DNA of 19,879 nucleotides. Origin: CAZEDU01 sp964511185 (GTDB lineage: Bacteria > Myxococcota > Myxococcia > Myxococcales > Myxococcaceae). Below are positions 1 through 7,209 of this stretch, in pieces. The position numbers and the translations under genes were made by a program. The stretch is from contig CAZEDU010000090.1 of assembly GCA_964511185.1 (NCBI GenBank), positions 1 through 19,879 on the forward strand. Direction: 5' to 3'. The notes under the pieces were generated by a model. That model had not been told where the DNA came from and did no database searches. It was given only the letters and a program-made list of their open reading frames with translations. The first letter of the stretch is position 1; every line of letters starts with the position of its first letter.

Positions 1-543
1 GACGACGAACGTGTGCTGATCCACGTCTCGAACCTCCGCCCGGTCAAGCGCGTGGGGGACGTGCTGGCGGTGTTCGCCGACGTGTGCCGCGAGGCGCCCG
101 CGCGGCTCATCGTCGTCGGCGACGGCCCGGAGCGGCCAGCCGCCGAGCGCTGGGTGCGCGAGCGCGGGCTCGACGAGAAGGTCGCCTTCCTGGGCGAGCG
201 CGACGCGCTCGCGCCGCTCCTCGCGGCCTGCGACGTTTTCCTGTTGCCCAGCGCGCAGGAGAGCTTCGGCCTCGCGGCGCTCGAGGCCCAGAGCTGCGGC
301 GTGCCAGTGGTCGCGAGCGACGTCGGCGGCCTTCCCGAGGTCATCGAGCACGCGCACACCGGCTTCCTCGCGCCGCTCGGCGACGTGACTCGGATGGCGG
401 AGCACGTGATGGCGCTGCTCAACGACTCAGCGAAGTGGTCGGCCTTCTCACAGCGCGCGCGCGCCCGGGCGCTGGAGCGCTTCCAGCGCGCCCCCGCCAT
501 CGAGCGCTACGAGGCGGTGTACCAGCGCGTGGCGCGCCAATAG
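1..543 (+). CDS. bshA: BshA-like glycosyltransferase (family GT4), 3' part
   Basis: The reading frame is open from the window edge, so the gene starts upstream; a GTG at 13 is internal. The visible ~180 residues are the C-terminal Rossmann lobe of a GT4 glycosyltransferase. They contain a strand with VSNLRPVKRV, then VVGDGPE, FLGER, and the nucleotide-sugar-binding block LLPSAQESFGLAALEAQSCG followed by PVVASDVGGLPEVI. The NLRPVKRV and ESFGLAALEA forms are typical of BshA. BshA joins N-acetylglucosamine from UDP-GlcNAc to L-malate in the first step of bacillithiol synthesis in the cytoplasm. The N-terminal half, which would confirm malate specificity, is missing, so another GT4 enzyme remains possible. 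The TAG stop directly abuts the repeat cluster that follows. Confidence 0.8.
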   Translation, partial: DDERVLIHVSNLRPVKRVGDVLAVFADVCREAPARLIVVGDGPERPAAERWVRERGLDEKVAFLGERDALAPLLAACDVFLLPSAQESFGLAALEAQSCGVPVVASDVGGLPEVIEHAHTGFLAPLGDVTRMAEHVMALLNDSAKWSAFSQRARARALERFQRAPAIERYEAVYQRVARQ

Positions 544-661
544 GGGACTGTCCCTGAAAGGGACTGTCCCCGGGGGTGACGAGGCTCGAGATCGACTCGA
601 AAGTCTTCTTCGAGATGGCGCTTGGAAAATCCGGGGACAGTCCCCGTTGGGGACTGTCCCC
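543..661. repeat. Cluster of four GGGGACWGTCCCC repeats (REP/BIME-like)
   Basis: Four near-identical 12-13 bp imperfect palindromes lie at 543-554, 560-571, 633-645 and 649-661. They form two pairs, and the first pair reads roughly as the reverse complement of the second. Each unit can pair with the others, so several hairpins are possible on either strand. The cluster sits between the stop codons of two convergent genes, where REP-like elements are common and may act as bidirectional terminators or RNA-stabilising hairpins. No transposase that could mobilise them is present in the window. Confidence 0.75.
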
Positions 662-667
662 AAGACT

Positions 668-1504
668 TCAGCTCTTGTTCTTCCAGTCGTTGAGCGCCTT
701 GGCGACCTGGTCCTTGAAGAAGAAGTTCGGATCCTTCTCCCCCAAGTCCCACGCCGTCTGCGCGTACTTCTTCGCCTCGGTGTAGTTGCCCTTCTTCGCC
801 AGCAGGTCGGCCTTGATCCAGTTGTTGAACCAGGTCGACTGAATGGCGATGGACGTGTCGGCGTGCTTGAGCGCGGCGTCGTAGTCCTTGCTGGTGTCGC
901 CCAGGTAGCGGGCGATCTGCGCGTGCGGGCGCCAGGCGCTCTCGGTGGTGCTCTTGATGCTCGCCAGCGCGTGGCCCGTGGTGTCCACCTTGATCGGCAC
1001 CGAGACGCGGAGCTTCTCCCACTCCAGGTCGAGCGAGGTGCTGTCGTCGGTGGTGTTGTTGAAGAGGAACGTCAGCCGCTCGCGGTGCGGAGCCGCCGCG
1101 GGGGTGGCCGGCACGCGGAGCAGGTCCTGCTTCTGGTCGTACGCCTTGCCGCCGCCCCAAATGGAGAGGTCCTTGTTCAGCGCCACCGTCCAGCCCTTCG
1201 CGGTGGGCACGGTGACGAGGGCGTAGCTCCCGGCGGGAACCGCCTTGCCGGCGAAGGTGACGTCGCGGCTGAAGGTGATCTTCGTGGCGGCGTTCGCGCC
1301 GGTGCGCCACGGCTTGTCGAAGGGAACCAGGTCGCCCCAAATCTTCCGGCCCTTCACCGCCGGGCTCGAGTACTCCACCGTGATGTCGGTGAGGCCGACC
1401 TGCTGCTTGACGCTGGCGGCGGGGCTGGGCTGCGGCAGCTGCAGGCCTTGGGCAAAGGAGATGCTGGAGACGACCAGCACCGCGGCGAGAGCGAGGTTCT
1501 TCAT
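668..1504 (-). CDS. DUF2911 family secreted protein
   Basis: This encodes a 278-residue protein. The ATG at 1504 is preferred over in-frame codons further upstream because AGGAGAG lies 6 nt before it (forward 1511-1517) and because the product then begins with a good signal peptide (MKNLALAAVLVVSSISFAQG). The mature part matches DUF2911 in outline: an early PSPAASVKQQVGLTDITVEYSSP strand region, GRKIWGDLVPFDKPWRTGAN, then AGKAVPAGSYALVTVP and a Trp/Gly-rich segment. The C-terminal ~90 residues are helical with TPR-like pairs (DYDAALKHADTSI, NYTEAKKYAQTAW). The family has no known catalytic function. The product is probably periplasmic. It could share a transcript with the DUF1761 gene 81 nt upstream, but that gap also leaves room for its own promoter. 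Confidence 0.85.
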   Translation of the reverse strand: MKNLALAAVLVVSSISFAQGLQLPQPSPAASVKQQVGLTDITVEYSSPAVKGRKIWGDLVPFDKPWRTGANAATKITFSRDVTFAGKAVPAGSYALVTVPTAKGWTVALNKDLSIWGGGKAYDQKQDLLRVPATPAAAPHRERLTFLFNNTTDDSTSLDLEWEKLRVSVPIKVDTTGHALASIKSTTESAWRPHAQIARYLGDTSKDYDAALKHADTSIAIQSTWFNNWIKADLLAKKGNYTEAKKYAQTAWDLGEKDPNFFFKDQVAKALNDWKNKS

Positions 1505-1585
1505 GTTGTTCTCTCCTGAAAGTGTGACGGTGAACGGCGAATGGCTATAGACGAGGGCCGCCAGCACCGCCAGCTGGATCGGCCT

Positions 1586-1990
1586 TCACTTCCACGCGGC
1601 GAGGATGACGCCCATCACCGTGTACGCCACGACGTTGTATCCCGCGTTGATGAGCAGCTGCTTCATCGGCCGCCGCTCGAACAAGTAGACGGTGCCGAGC
1701 GACATCGCCACCCAGCCAAAGCCCGCGGCGAAGCCGGCGAACGCGCCGAAGCCAACGGTCGCGTCCTTGCCGAGGAAGAAGGCGAGGTTGAGCGAGATGA
1801 CGAGCGCGAAGGCGAACGCGCCGCCGAAGACGACCGCGGGGTTGCCCTTCTTGAGCGCCTCCTCGGTCAACCCGTTCACCGCCATCCACGGCTTGGCGAA
1901 GAGGAGCGGCGAGTACCAGATGGCCCCGATGAGGAACGTCGAGAGCGCTGCCGCGAGCACCGCGAGGTAGTTGATGTCGGCTGGGTTCAT
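1586..1990 (-). CDS. DUF1761 family membrane protein
   Basis: This encodes a 134-residue integral membrane protein with about four hydrophobic segments (roughly residues 7-27, 52-74, 80-103 and 111-132). The opening MNPADINYLAVLAAALSTFL and the IGAIWYSPLLFAKPWM motif are characteristic of DUF1761, a small family of bacterial inner-membrane proteins of unknown function. The start at 1990 is fixed by this family-typical N-terminus. The Shine-Dalgarno is poor: a GGGGAGG lies about 15 nt upstream. The open frame continues upstream to 2302, but that extension runs antisense to the histidine kinase and looks like shadow sequence. The gene is divergent from the kinase and lies upstream of the DUF2911 gene on the same strand. 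Confidence 0.85.
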   Translation of the reverse strand: MNPADINYLAVLAAALSTFLIGAIWYSPLLFAKPWMAVNGLTEEALKKGNPAVVFGGAFAFALVISLNLAFFLGKDATVGFGAFAGFAAGFGWVAMSLGTVYLFERRPMKQLLINAGYNVVAYTVMGVILAAWK

Positions 1991-2071
1991 GGCCCGGCTC
2001 GTACCGCCTCCCCGCCGCCAACCTTCGAGATTGAGACCGAGGCCGGAGATTCTCACGCCGAAGCCGGACTG

Positions 2072-2088
2072 CCGGGGCTCGAACCCGG
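2072..2088 (-). other. tRNA T-arm-like stem-loop (possible tRNA remnant)
   Basis: On the minus strand this reads CCGGGTTCGAGCCCCGG: a perfect 5-bp stem around the 7-nt loop TTCGAGC, which fits the tRNA T-loop consensus. The 7 nt that follow (CAGTCCG) have no matching 5' acceptor strand about 70 nt upstream, and no anticodon or D arm is recognisable. It is therefore not an intact tRNA. It lies in the 115-bp divergent region between the DUF1761 and kinase genes. It may be the 3' remnant of a tRNA gene or a coincidental hairpin. Confidence 0.25.
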
Positions 2089-2105
2089 AAGAGGGACAGG
2101 CTACT

Positions 2106-3140
2106 TTGACGGCGCGCGTGAACGAGATTCGAGACGGCTGGGTCCGCCTCGTCGGCATCCCGGGGTTTGGGCTCACCATTCCCTTTCTCACCGGGCTGAT
2201 GAACGGCACTTCGCCGCGGCAGGCGGCGTTCTGGGCGGGGCTCGCTTGGTTCGTCGGCCTGAGCGGCGCGATTTGGCAGGGGAACCGCTGGCTTCTCTTC
2301 AAGCAGCGCGAGCGCCTCGACTGGCTCGACCGCCCGGTGTGGAAGGTGGTGACGCTGCTGGTCGGCGTCGTCTGCTACACCGCGCCGCTCACGGTCGTCT
2401 GGCTCGGGCTCTGGTATCGCTTCGCCGCGCTCGGGCCCGCGCCGCGCGACGTTGTGCTCACGGTCGTGCTGATCAACGTCATCTGCGTGGTCTTCGTCTC
2501 GCATGTCTACGAGACGGTGTTCCTCATCAAGGCGCGCGAGAGCGACCTCCTGCGGTTCGAGCGGCTCGAGCGTTCCCGCGCGCAGGCCGAGCTGGCCGCG
2601 CTGGAATCGCAGATGGACCCGCACTTCCTCTTCAACTCGCTCAACACGCTCGCCGCGCTCATCGACACCGACCCGGCGAAGGCGCGCGCGTTCAACGAAG
2701 GGCTCGCGAACACCTACCGCTACATCCTGGGCAGCCGCGACCGGCGCCTGGTCACCTTGCGCGAAGAGCTGGAGTTCGCGCGCCGCTACTTTTCCTTGCT
2801 GAGCCTGCGCTTCGGCGACGCGGTGACGCTCACGGTGCGCGGAGAGGAGACGGCGCTCGGCGCGCAGCGCGTGCCCCCCATGTCGGTGCAGCTCCTCATC
2901 GAGAACGCCGTCAAGCACAACCGGTTCGACCACGACGAGCCGCTCGAGGTGGTGGTGACGCTCGACCGCGCCGCGGTGGTGGTCGCCAACGCGCGGCGTG
3001 AGAAAGAGCTCGCGCGGCCCGGCGCGCGGGTGGGCCTGTCGAACCTGAGCGAGCGCTACCGCCTGCTCGGTCACGAGCTCCGCATCGACGCGAGCGCCGC
3101 CGAGTTCCGCGTCACGCTGCCCACGGTGGAGGCCGCGTGA
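2106..3140 (+). CDS. LytS/YehU-type membrane sensor histidine kinase
   Basis: This is the sensor kinase of a two-component pair. Numbered from the TTG at 2106 (344 aa), there are four likely membrane helices (about 15-32, 40-58, 81-104 and 116-140). A short coiled segment follows, then the His_kinase domain with phospho-acceptor H173 in QMDPHFLFNSLNTL and a HATPase domain with N-box LLIENAVKHN (N267). There is no large periplasmic domain, so the signal is probably sensed in the membrane. The TTG start is chosen because GAGGG (2091-2095) lies 10 nt upstream; a GTG at 2118 is an alternative. The upstream extension to 1971 crosses the divergent intergenic region and is unlikely to be translated. 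The stop overlaps the regulator's GTG start by 4 nt, so the pair is translationally coupled. Confidence 0.9.
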   Translation: MTARVNEIRDGWVRLVGIPGFGLTIPFLTGLMNGTSPRQAAFWAGLAWFVGLSGAIWQGNRWLLFKQRERLDWLDRPVWKVVTLLVGVVCYTAPLTVVWLGLWYRFAALGPAPRDVVLTVVLINVICVVFVSHVYETVFLIKARESDLLRFERLERSRAQAELAALESQMDPHFLFNSLNTLAALIDTDPAKARAFNEGLANTYRYILGSRDRRLVTLREELEFARRYFSLLSLRFGDAVTLTVRGEETALGAQRVPPMSVQLLIENAVKHNRFDHDEPLEVVVTLDRAAVVVANARREKELARPGARVGLSNLSERYRLLGHELRIDASAAEFRVTLPTVEAA

Positions 3141-3892
3141 GCCTCGTGGTGCTGCTCATCGAGGACGAGAAGCCGGCGATGGCGCAGCTCGAGCGGGCCG
3201 TGCGCGCGTGGGACGCGGCCGTGGTAGTGGTGGGCGGGCTCTCCAGCGTGCGGGAGTCGGTGGACTGGCTGTCGACCCACCCCGCGCCGGATCTCATCCT
3301 GTGCGACGTGCAGCTCACCGACGGCCTGAGCTTCCGCATCTTCGAGCGCGTGCCGACCACCGCGCCGGTCGTCTTCTGCACCGCGTACGACGCGTACCTT
3401 CAGGACGCGCTTGCCCGCTGCGGCATCGACTACCTGCTCAAGCCGCTGGACTTCCCGCGCCTGCACGCGTCGCTCGATAAGTACCTGCGCCTGCGCGCGC
3501 ACTTCACGGGCAGAGCGCACGAGCTGTCCGCGGCGATGCAGGCCCAGGTGGCGCCGCGCGCGCGCTTCGTCGTACGCCGCGGGGCAGAGTTCGTCGCCAT
3601 CCCGGTCGAGCAGGTCGCGTACTTCGTCTCCGAGCACAAGCTGGCCGTGCTCGTCGACCGCGCCGGCCGCCAGTACGCGCTCGACGACAGCCTGAGCGCG
3701 CTGGAGTCGGAGCTCGGCACGCGCCGCTTCTTCCGGGTCAACCGCCAGTACCTCGTGTCCCCGAGCGCGGTGGTGCGCTTCCGCTCACTCGGCAAGGGCC
3801 GGCTCCTCGTCACACTGGCGCCAGCGACGACGAGCGAAGTGGTGGTGAGCCAGGAGAACGGCGCGGCCTTTCGCGCCTGGCTCAATCGGTGA
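3137..3892 (+). CDS. LytTR-family response regulator
   Basis: This 251-residue protein is the cognate regulator of the kinase just upstream (GTGA overlap). The receiver domain spans about residues 3-115 with the acidic pocket E9/D10, phospho-acceptor D57 in LILCDVQL, T82 in FCTAYDAY and K102 in DYLLKPLDF. A linker leads to a LytTR DNA-binding domain (about 145-250), with FVVRRGAEFVAIPVEQVAYF, the FFRVNRQYLVSPSAV segment and a final strand before AFRAWLNR. LytTR regulators bind paired ~9-bp direct repeats, but no convincing site is visible nearby, so the target is unknown. The gene ends 23 bp from the convergent Gln-rich gene and is probably not functionally linked to it. Confidence 0.93.
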   Translation: MSLVVLLIEDEKPAMAQLERAVRAWDAAVVVVGGLSSVRESVDWLSTHPAPDLILCDVQLTDGLSFRIFERVPTTAPVVFCTAYDAYLQDALARCGIDYLLKPLDFPRLHASLDKYLRLRAHFTGRAHELSAAMQAQVAPRARFVVRRGAEFVAIPVEQVAYFVSEHKLAVLVDRAGRQYALDDSLSALESELGTRRFFRVNRQYLVSPSAVVRFRSLGKGRLLVTLAPATTSEVVVSQENGAAFRAWLNR

Positions 3893-3915
3893 GCCCAACG
3901 GCGATGACGGCCGCG

Positions 3916-4620
3916 CTAGGCGAGCTCGAATTGGATTCGCGAATCGAGTCGGCTCGAGCCCATCGAGTAGATGCGCGCCATGTTGGGCTGCGTCGGGTCT
4001 TCGACGACGTACATCTGCGCGAACTTCCGCTTGCCGTCGAAGCCGAGCGAGCTGCCCACCATGAGGTTGTACAGCTTCTCGAAGTCTTCGGGGGCTTCGT
4101 CGGGCGGCTTGGGCTTGTTGCGCCGTAGAATGACGATGTGGCGGTCGCCGTCGCCGTAGAGCTCCATGCTCCACGCGCCATCGCGCGTCCACAGCGGGAA
4201 GTGGCCCGTGATGGCTTCACGGAACCTGGGGTCGACGCCGCCCATCTTCGAGACCGCGAGCTTCGGGGCAGGCACCTTGACCGCCTGCGCTTGGGCCTGA
4301 TTCTGGGCGACTTGCTGTTGTTGCTGTTGCCGCTGCTGCGCTTGTTGACGCTGTTGTACGGGTTGTCGCTGCTGCACTTGCTGCCGCTGCGGCGGCGGCT
4401 GGACGCGCCGGACGGCGGCCGGCACGACCTGGGCCGGCGGGGCGGCCACAGGGGGAGCGGCCTTTCTGTCGACGAGCGACCGCAGCGAAGCGAAGTCGGT
4501 CCCCACCGCGACCTGCTCGATCGGCGCCCGCATCAGCGGGTTGCGGCTGGGTTGACCCGCGACACGAACAGCGGGCGTCGCCGCCCTCGGCGCGACGGGC
4601 CTTATCAGAGGAATGGTCAT
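3916..4620 (-). CDS. Gln-rich protein of unknown function, last gene of AAA+/protease cluster
   Basis: This encodes a 234-residue protein with three parts. The first is a Pro/Arg leader (MTIPLIRPVAPRAATPAVR) resembling the N-termini of its operon partners. The second is a low-complexity Gln-rich linker at about residues 74-112. The third is a compact C-terminal domain (about 125-234) with alternating strands, including HFPLWTRDGAWSMELYG, RHIVILRRN, KLYNLMVGSSLGF and FAQMYVVEDP. I do not recognise the fold. There is no signal peptide or membrane helix. The ATG overlaps the stop of the AAA+ gene (ATGA), and GAGGAG lies 7 nt upstream, so it is translationally coupled to the ATPase. It could be an adaptor or a substrate of that ATPase; this is inference from position only. 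Confidence 0.85.
   Translation of the reverse strand: MTIPLIRPVAPRAATPAVRVAGQPSRNPLMRAPIEQVAVGTDFASLRSLVDRKAAPPVAAPPAQVVPAAVRRVQPPPQRQQVQQRQPVQQRQQAQQRQQQQQQVAQNQAQAQAVKVPAPKLAVSKMGGVDPRFREAITGHFPLWTRDGAWSMELYGDGDRHIVILRRNKPKPPDEAPEDFEKLYNLMVGSSLGFDGKRKFAQMYVVEDPTQPNMARIYSMGSSRLDSRIQFELA
4285..4401 (-). repeat. CAG/CAA-rich low-complexity tract encoding poly-Gln linker
   Basis: This coding low-complexity tract specifies about 39 residues, mostly Gln with Arg, Val, Pro and Ala. It contains repeated QQ(R/V)Q units and a run of six Gln near residues 98-103. The DNA is an imperfect mix of CAG and CAA codons rather than a clean microsatellite. That argues for selection on the peptide rather than simple slippage, although length variation between strains would be expected. 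It links the leader region to the folded C-terminal domain. Confidence 0.75.
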
Positions 4621-7205
4621 GGCGCGTCTCCTCGTGCGGCTTGTGGTTCGGTGGCTTGGGCTGGCTTGTCGATCAGCTGGTTGATGCGCGACCTCAGGCC
4701 CGCCCCGGCGTTGCGCTGCCCCAGCGCGGCCTCCAGGCTCGCCGAGAGCGTCGTACCGCCTTCGAGCTTGCCCATCACGGCGTCGGCGGTGCGCTTGAGC
4801 GCCGAGAGCGAAGGCGACACGTACTCGTCGCCTTCCTGTTTGCCCGCCGCCGCGAGCAGCGACTCGATGCGCTCGGTGTGTTGAGGCTTGAGCTGCGCTC
4901 CGCGGCTGGTGAGCATGTCGCTGAGCACCGCCGCCGAGTCCGCCGGCGTGAAGCGGTCGACCTGCATAATCTCGATGTCGGAGGTGGGCGTGAAGCGGTG
5001 CGCGAGCTCGTCGCCGCGCGCGAGCAGCTGGTTGAGCTGCTGCTCCGCCATCGGGAAGACGAGGACCGTGCTCTGCTCGCGCGCTTCGGCGAACAACGCC
5101 TCGACCGCGTCTCGGCCGGTGCCGTACACGTCCTGGGCGCCGAGCACCTCGGGCGCGCCGTTGACGACCAGAATGCCGCCGGCGGCCCGCTCGACCGCCT
5201 TGCGCGCGTTGATGCCCGACTCGTTCACGTACTGCGAGAGCAGCGACTTGGCGTCGATGGTCGTCACCGTCGAGTCTTGGCCGCCGCTGAGCGCGTTCTC
5301 ACGGTAGAGCAGGCCGGTGCGCCGGAAGACGCTGGGAATCACCTCGCGGGTGACCACTTCGCGCGCGCGGCTCACCGCCGTCCGGCCCGCGGCCGTCTGG
5401 CCGGGCGGCTCTTCGGTGAGCACGGTGATGGCGGTGGGCGGCGCCGACCCGGGGCTCTCCGAGTGCTTGGCGACGGCGGCCGCCCAGTCGGCGACGTCGG
5501 ACTGCCGCATCGAGGCGAGCAGGTCGAAGCGGCGCGCGGCCGCCATCTCGTCGAACCAGACCCCGCCCACGTCCGAAGGCGACAGCTCGCGGCTCGACCG
5601 CCGCTGCACGAACTCGATGGGGTCGAAGAACTCTTCGGCAGAGACGTTGCGGCTGCGGCGCGGCAGCTCTTGACCGACCAGCCCTTGCATGCGGGCGACG
5701 AAGCGCTGGTGCGCGGTCTCGGGGCCGTCGCGCACCTCGGCGAAGTTCGCGAAGCTGGGGTGGCTGCGCTTGCGCGCGAGCATCTTCTCGAGCGCGCGCC
5801 GCGCCTCGGGCGAGAGGGTGTAGCCGAGCTTCTGAACGTTCTCCTCGTAGGCCGACAGCAGGAAGTGGAGGGTCGGCCGGGGCGCGCTCAGGTGGTTGGG
5901 CTGGCGCCGCAGGAGCCCTTCGTCGAGCGCCATGAACTTGTACATGTTCTTCGCGCCCGAGCTGTACCCGATGAACCACATCGCGAGCTGGCCGCGCACC
6001 CGGTCATCGTCACCGGCCGCCACCCACTCGTTGACGAAGGTCCGGTCGCCACCGTCGATCGCGAAGTTGTGCGACTCGTCGATGATGATGAACGACTTGG
6101 ACTCGGCCCATTGGTCGACCAGGTCCGAAATCTCGTTGCGGCTGGAGGGCAGCTTGCCCTGGCGGAGCACCTGCACGTCGTTGAACAGGCCGAGCGCCAC
6201 GCCGAGCTCGCCGATCATGCGCATGGTGGTCGTCTTGCCGGTGCCTTTGTCCCCGTCCATCCATCCGTTGAAGTTGGCGACCGGCAGCTTCTCGTCGCTG
6301 CCCGCTTCAATCGCCTTGGCGGCGCGCAGCCGGCGATCGAGCGCGAAGGAAGCCATCCGCTGGGCGAAGTGCTTGGCGTCGTCTTGCCCGCCGCGCTTCA
6401 TGATCTCGTCGATCAGCTGATGGGCGCGGCCGTAGTCGATCGGCATAACCTCTTCGCCGTTGAGCGCGAGCACCGCGTCGGTGTCGCCCGACAGCTCGGG
6501 GCGAAGAAGAATCGACTCGGCGGTGGACGAAACGCTGTCGGTCGACCGGGCCGTCGAAGGCTTGCCTTGCTTCAAGAGGAACTCGATGCCCCCTTCGAAC
6601 TGGCCGCTCCCGAGGTGCTCGAGGTAACGGTCGAAGTCAGCCCGGCCCACATCGAGCGTCGTCCCATCGCTCCAAGCGGTCTTTCCCTTCTCCTTCCAGA
6701 CCTGGATGCGCACCGGGTTGCCTTCCGACACGATGCGCGGCAGGCGCCGGCCGTCGAGGCTGGTCGCGTGCTTCGCCACGAACTCGGTCAAGAGCGCGGT
6801 TTGCCTCTCGGGCGAAGCGCTCTCGATCGCCAAGAGGCCCTCGACCACCTGCTCGGGAAACGCGACGGTCTGCTCGCGGTCGCCGAAACGGAACGGGTGC
6901 TCGAGCAGCGGCACGCCCAGGGCGTACGGGTCGTCATCCGGCTCGGGCGCCTTCCACACCGCTTGGGTTTCGGCCTTCGCGGCGGCGGCGGGCTTGGCGC
7001 TGGCTGCGCGCGCGGCGGGCACGGGCACCGAGTACGACGACTCGTCGGAATGGCCGGTGCGCTGCGGCGGCGGACGCGAAGCCGGCGCGGCGCTCGTCGA
7101 ACCGGCGCGCGGCGACAGGACGCGAGGGCTCAGCGGGTTCTTCCCGGTGGGGAGCTTGACCTCGACGGCTTTGGGAAGCGGAGTCAATCGAACATAGACA
7201 GCCAT
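4617..7205 (-). CDS. Tandem CbxX/EccA-like AAA+ ATPase, second module degenerate
   Basis: This 862-residue protein is the largest of the cluster. It has a Pro-rich N-terminal leader and a disordered stretch to about residue 90, then an unrecognised domain (95-215). The first AAA+ module (about 280-510) has Walker A GDKGTGKTTT (K324), Walker B SFIIIDESHN (D376, E377), an arginine pair in GLLRRQP, and a lid of the form GYTLSPEARRALEKML. This layout matches CbxX/CfqX and EccA ATPases. Residues about 590-790 repeat the same architecture without the catalytic residues: PPGQTAAGRTA replaces the P-loop and ILVVNGAPE replaces Walker B. The second copy is therefore probably structural. The ATG at 7205 has GAGGAG 7 nt upstream, within the end of the protease gene, whose stop lies 4 nt before this start. 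Confidence 0.88.
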   Translation of the reverse strand: MAVYVRLTPLPKAVEVKLPTGKNPLSPRVLSPRAGSTSAAPASRPPPQRTGHSDESSYSVPVPAARAASAKPAAAAKAETQAVWKAPEPDDDPYALGVPLLEHPFRFGDREQTVAFPEQVVEGLLAIESASPERQTALLTEFVAKHATSLDGRRLPRIVSEGNPVRIQVWKEKGKTAWSDGTTLDVGRADFDRYLEHLGSGQFEGGIEFLLKQGKPSTARSTDSVSSTAESILLRPELSGDTDAVLALNGEEVMPIDYGRAHQLIDEIMKRGGQDDAKHFAQRMASFALDRRLRAAKAIEAGSDEKLPVANFNGWMDGDKGTGKTTTMRMIGELGVALGLFNDVQVLRQGKLPSSRNEISDLVDQWAESKSFIIIDESHNFAIDGGDRTFVNEWVAAGDDDRVRGQLAMWFIGYSSGAKNMYKFMALDEGLLRRQPNHLSAPRPTLHFLLSAYEENVQKLGYTLSPEARRALEKMLARKRSHPSFANFAEVRDGPETAHQRFVARMQGLVGQELPRRSRNVSAEEFFDPIEFVQRRSSRELSPSDVGGVWFDEMAAARRFDLLASMRQSDVADWAAAVAKHSESPGSAPPTAITVLTEEPPGQTAAGRTAVSRAREVVTREVIPSVFRRTGLLYRENALSGGQDSTVTTIDAKSLLSQYVNESGINARKAVERAAGGILVVNGAPEVLGAQDVYGTGRDAVEALFAEAREQSTVLVFPMAEQQLNQLLARGDELAHRFTPTSDIEIMQVDRFTPADSAAVLSDMLTSRGAQLKPQHTERIESLLAAAGKQEGDEYVSPSLSALKRTADAVMGKLEGGTTLSASLEAALGQRNAGAGLRSRINQLIDKPAQATEPQAARGDAP

Positions 7206-7209
7206 TGGG

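Noticed and set aside
507..1340. Long minus-strand frame across the repeat cluster and the DUF2911 gene
   Set aside because: It is an out-of-frame shadow with Arg/Gly-rich, domain-less translation, as are most long alternative frames in this high-GC sequence.
2060..2140. Complete tRNA gene on the minus strand
   Set aside because: Only the T-arm matches; the acceptor, D and anticodon arms cannot be formed.
3893..3915. Terminator between the LytTR regulator and the convergent Gln-rich gene
   Set aside because: The 23-bp gap shows no stem-loop or U-tract.
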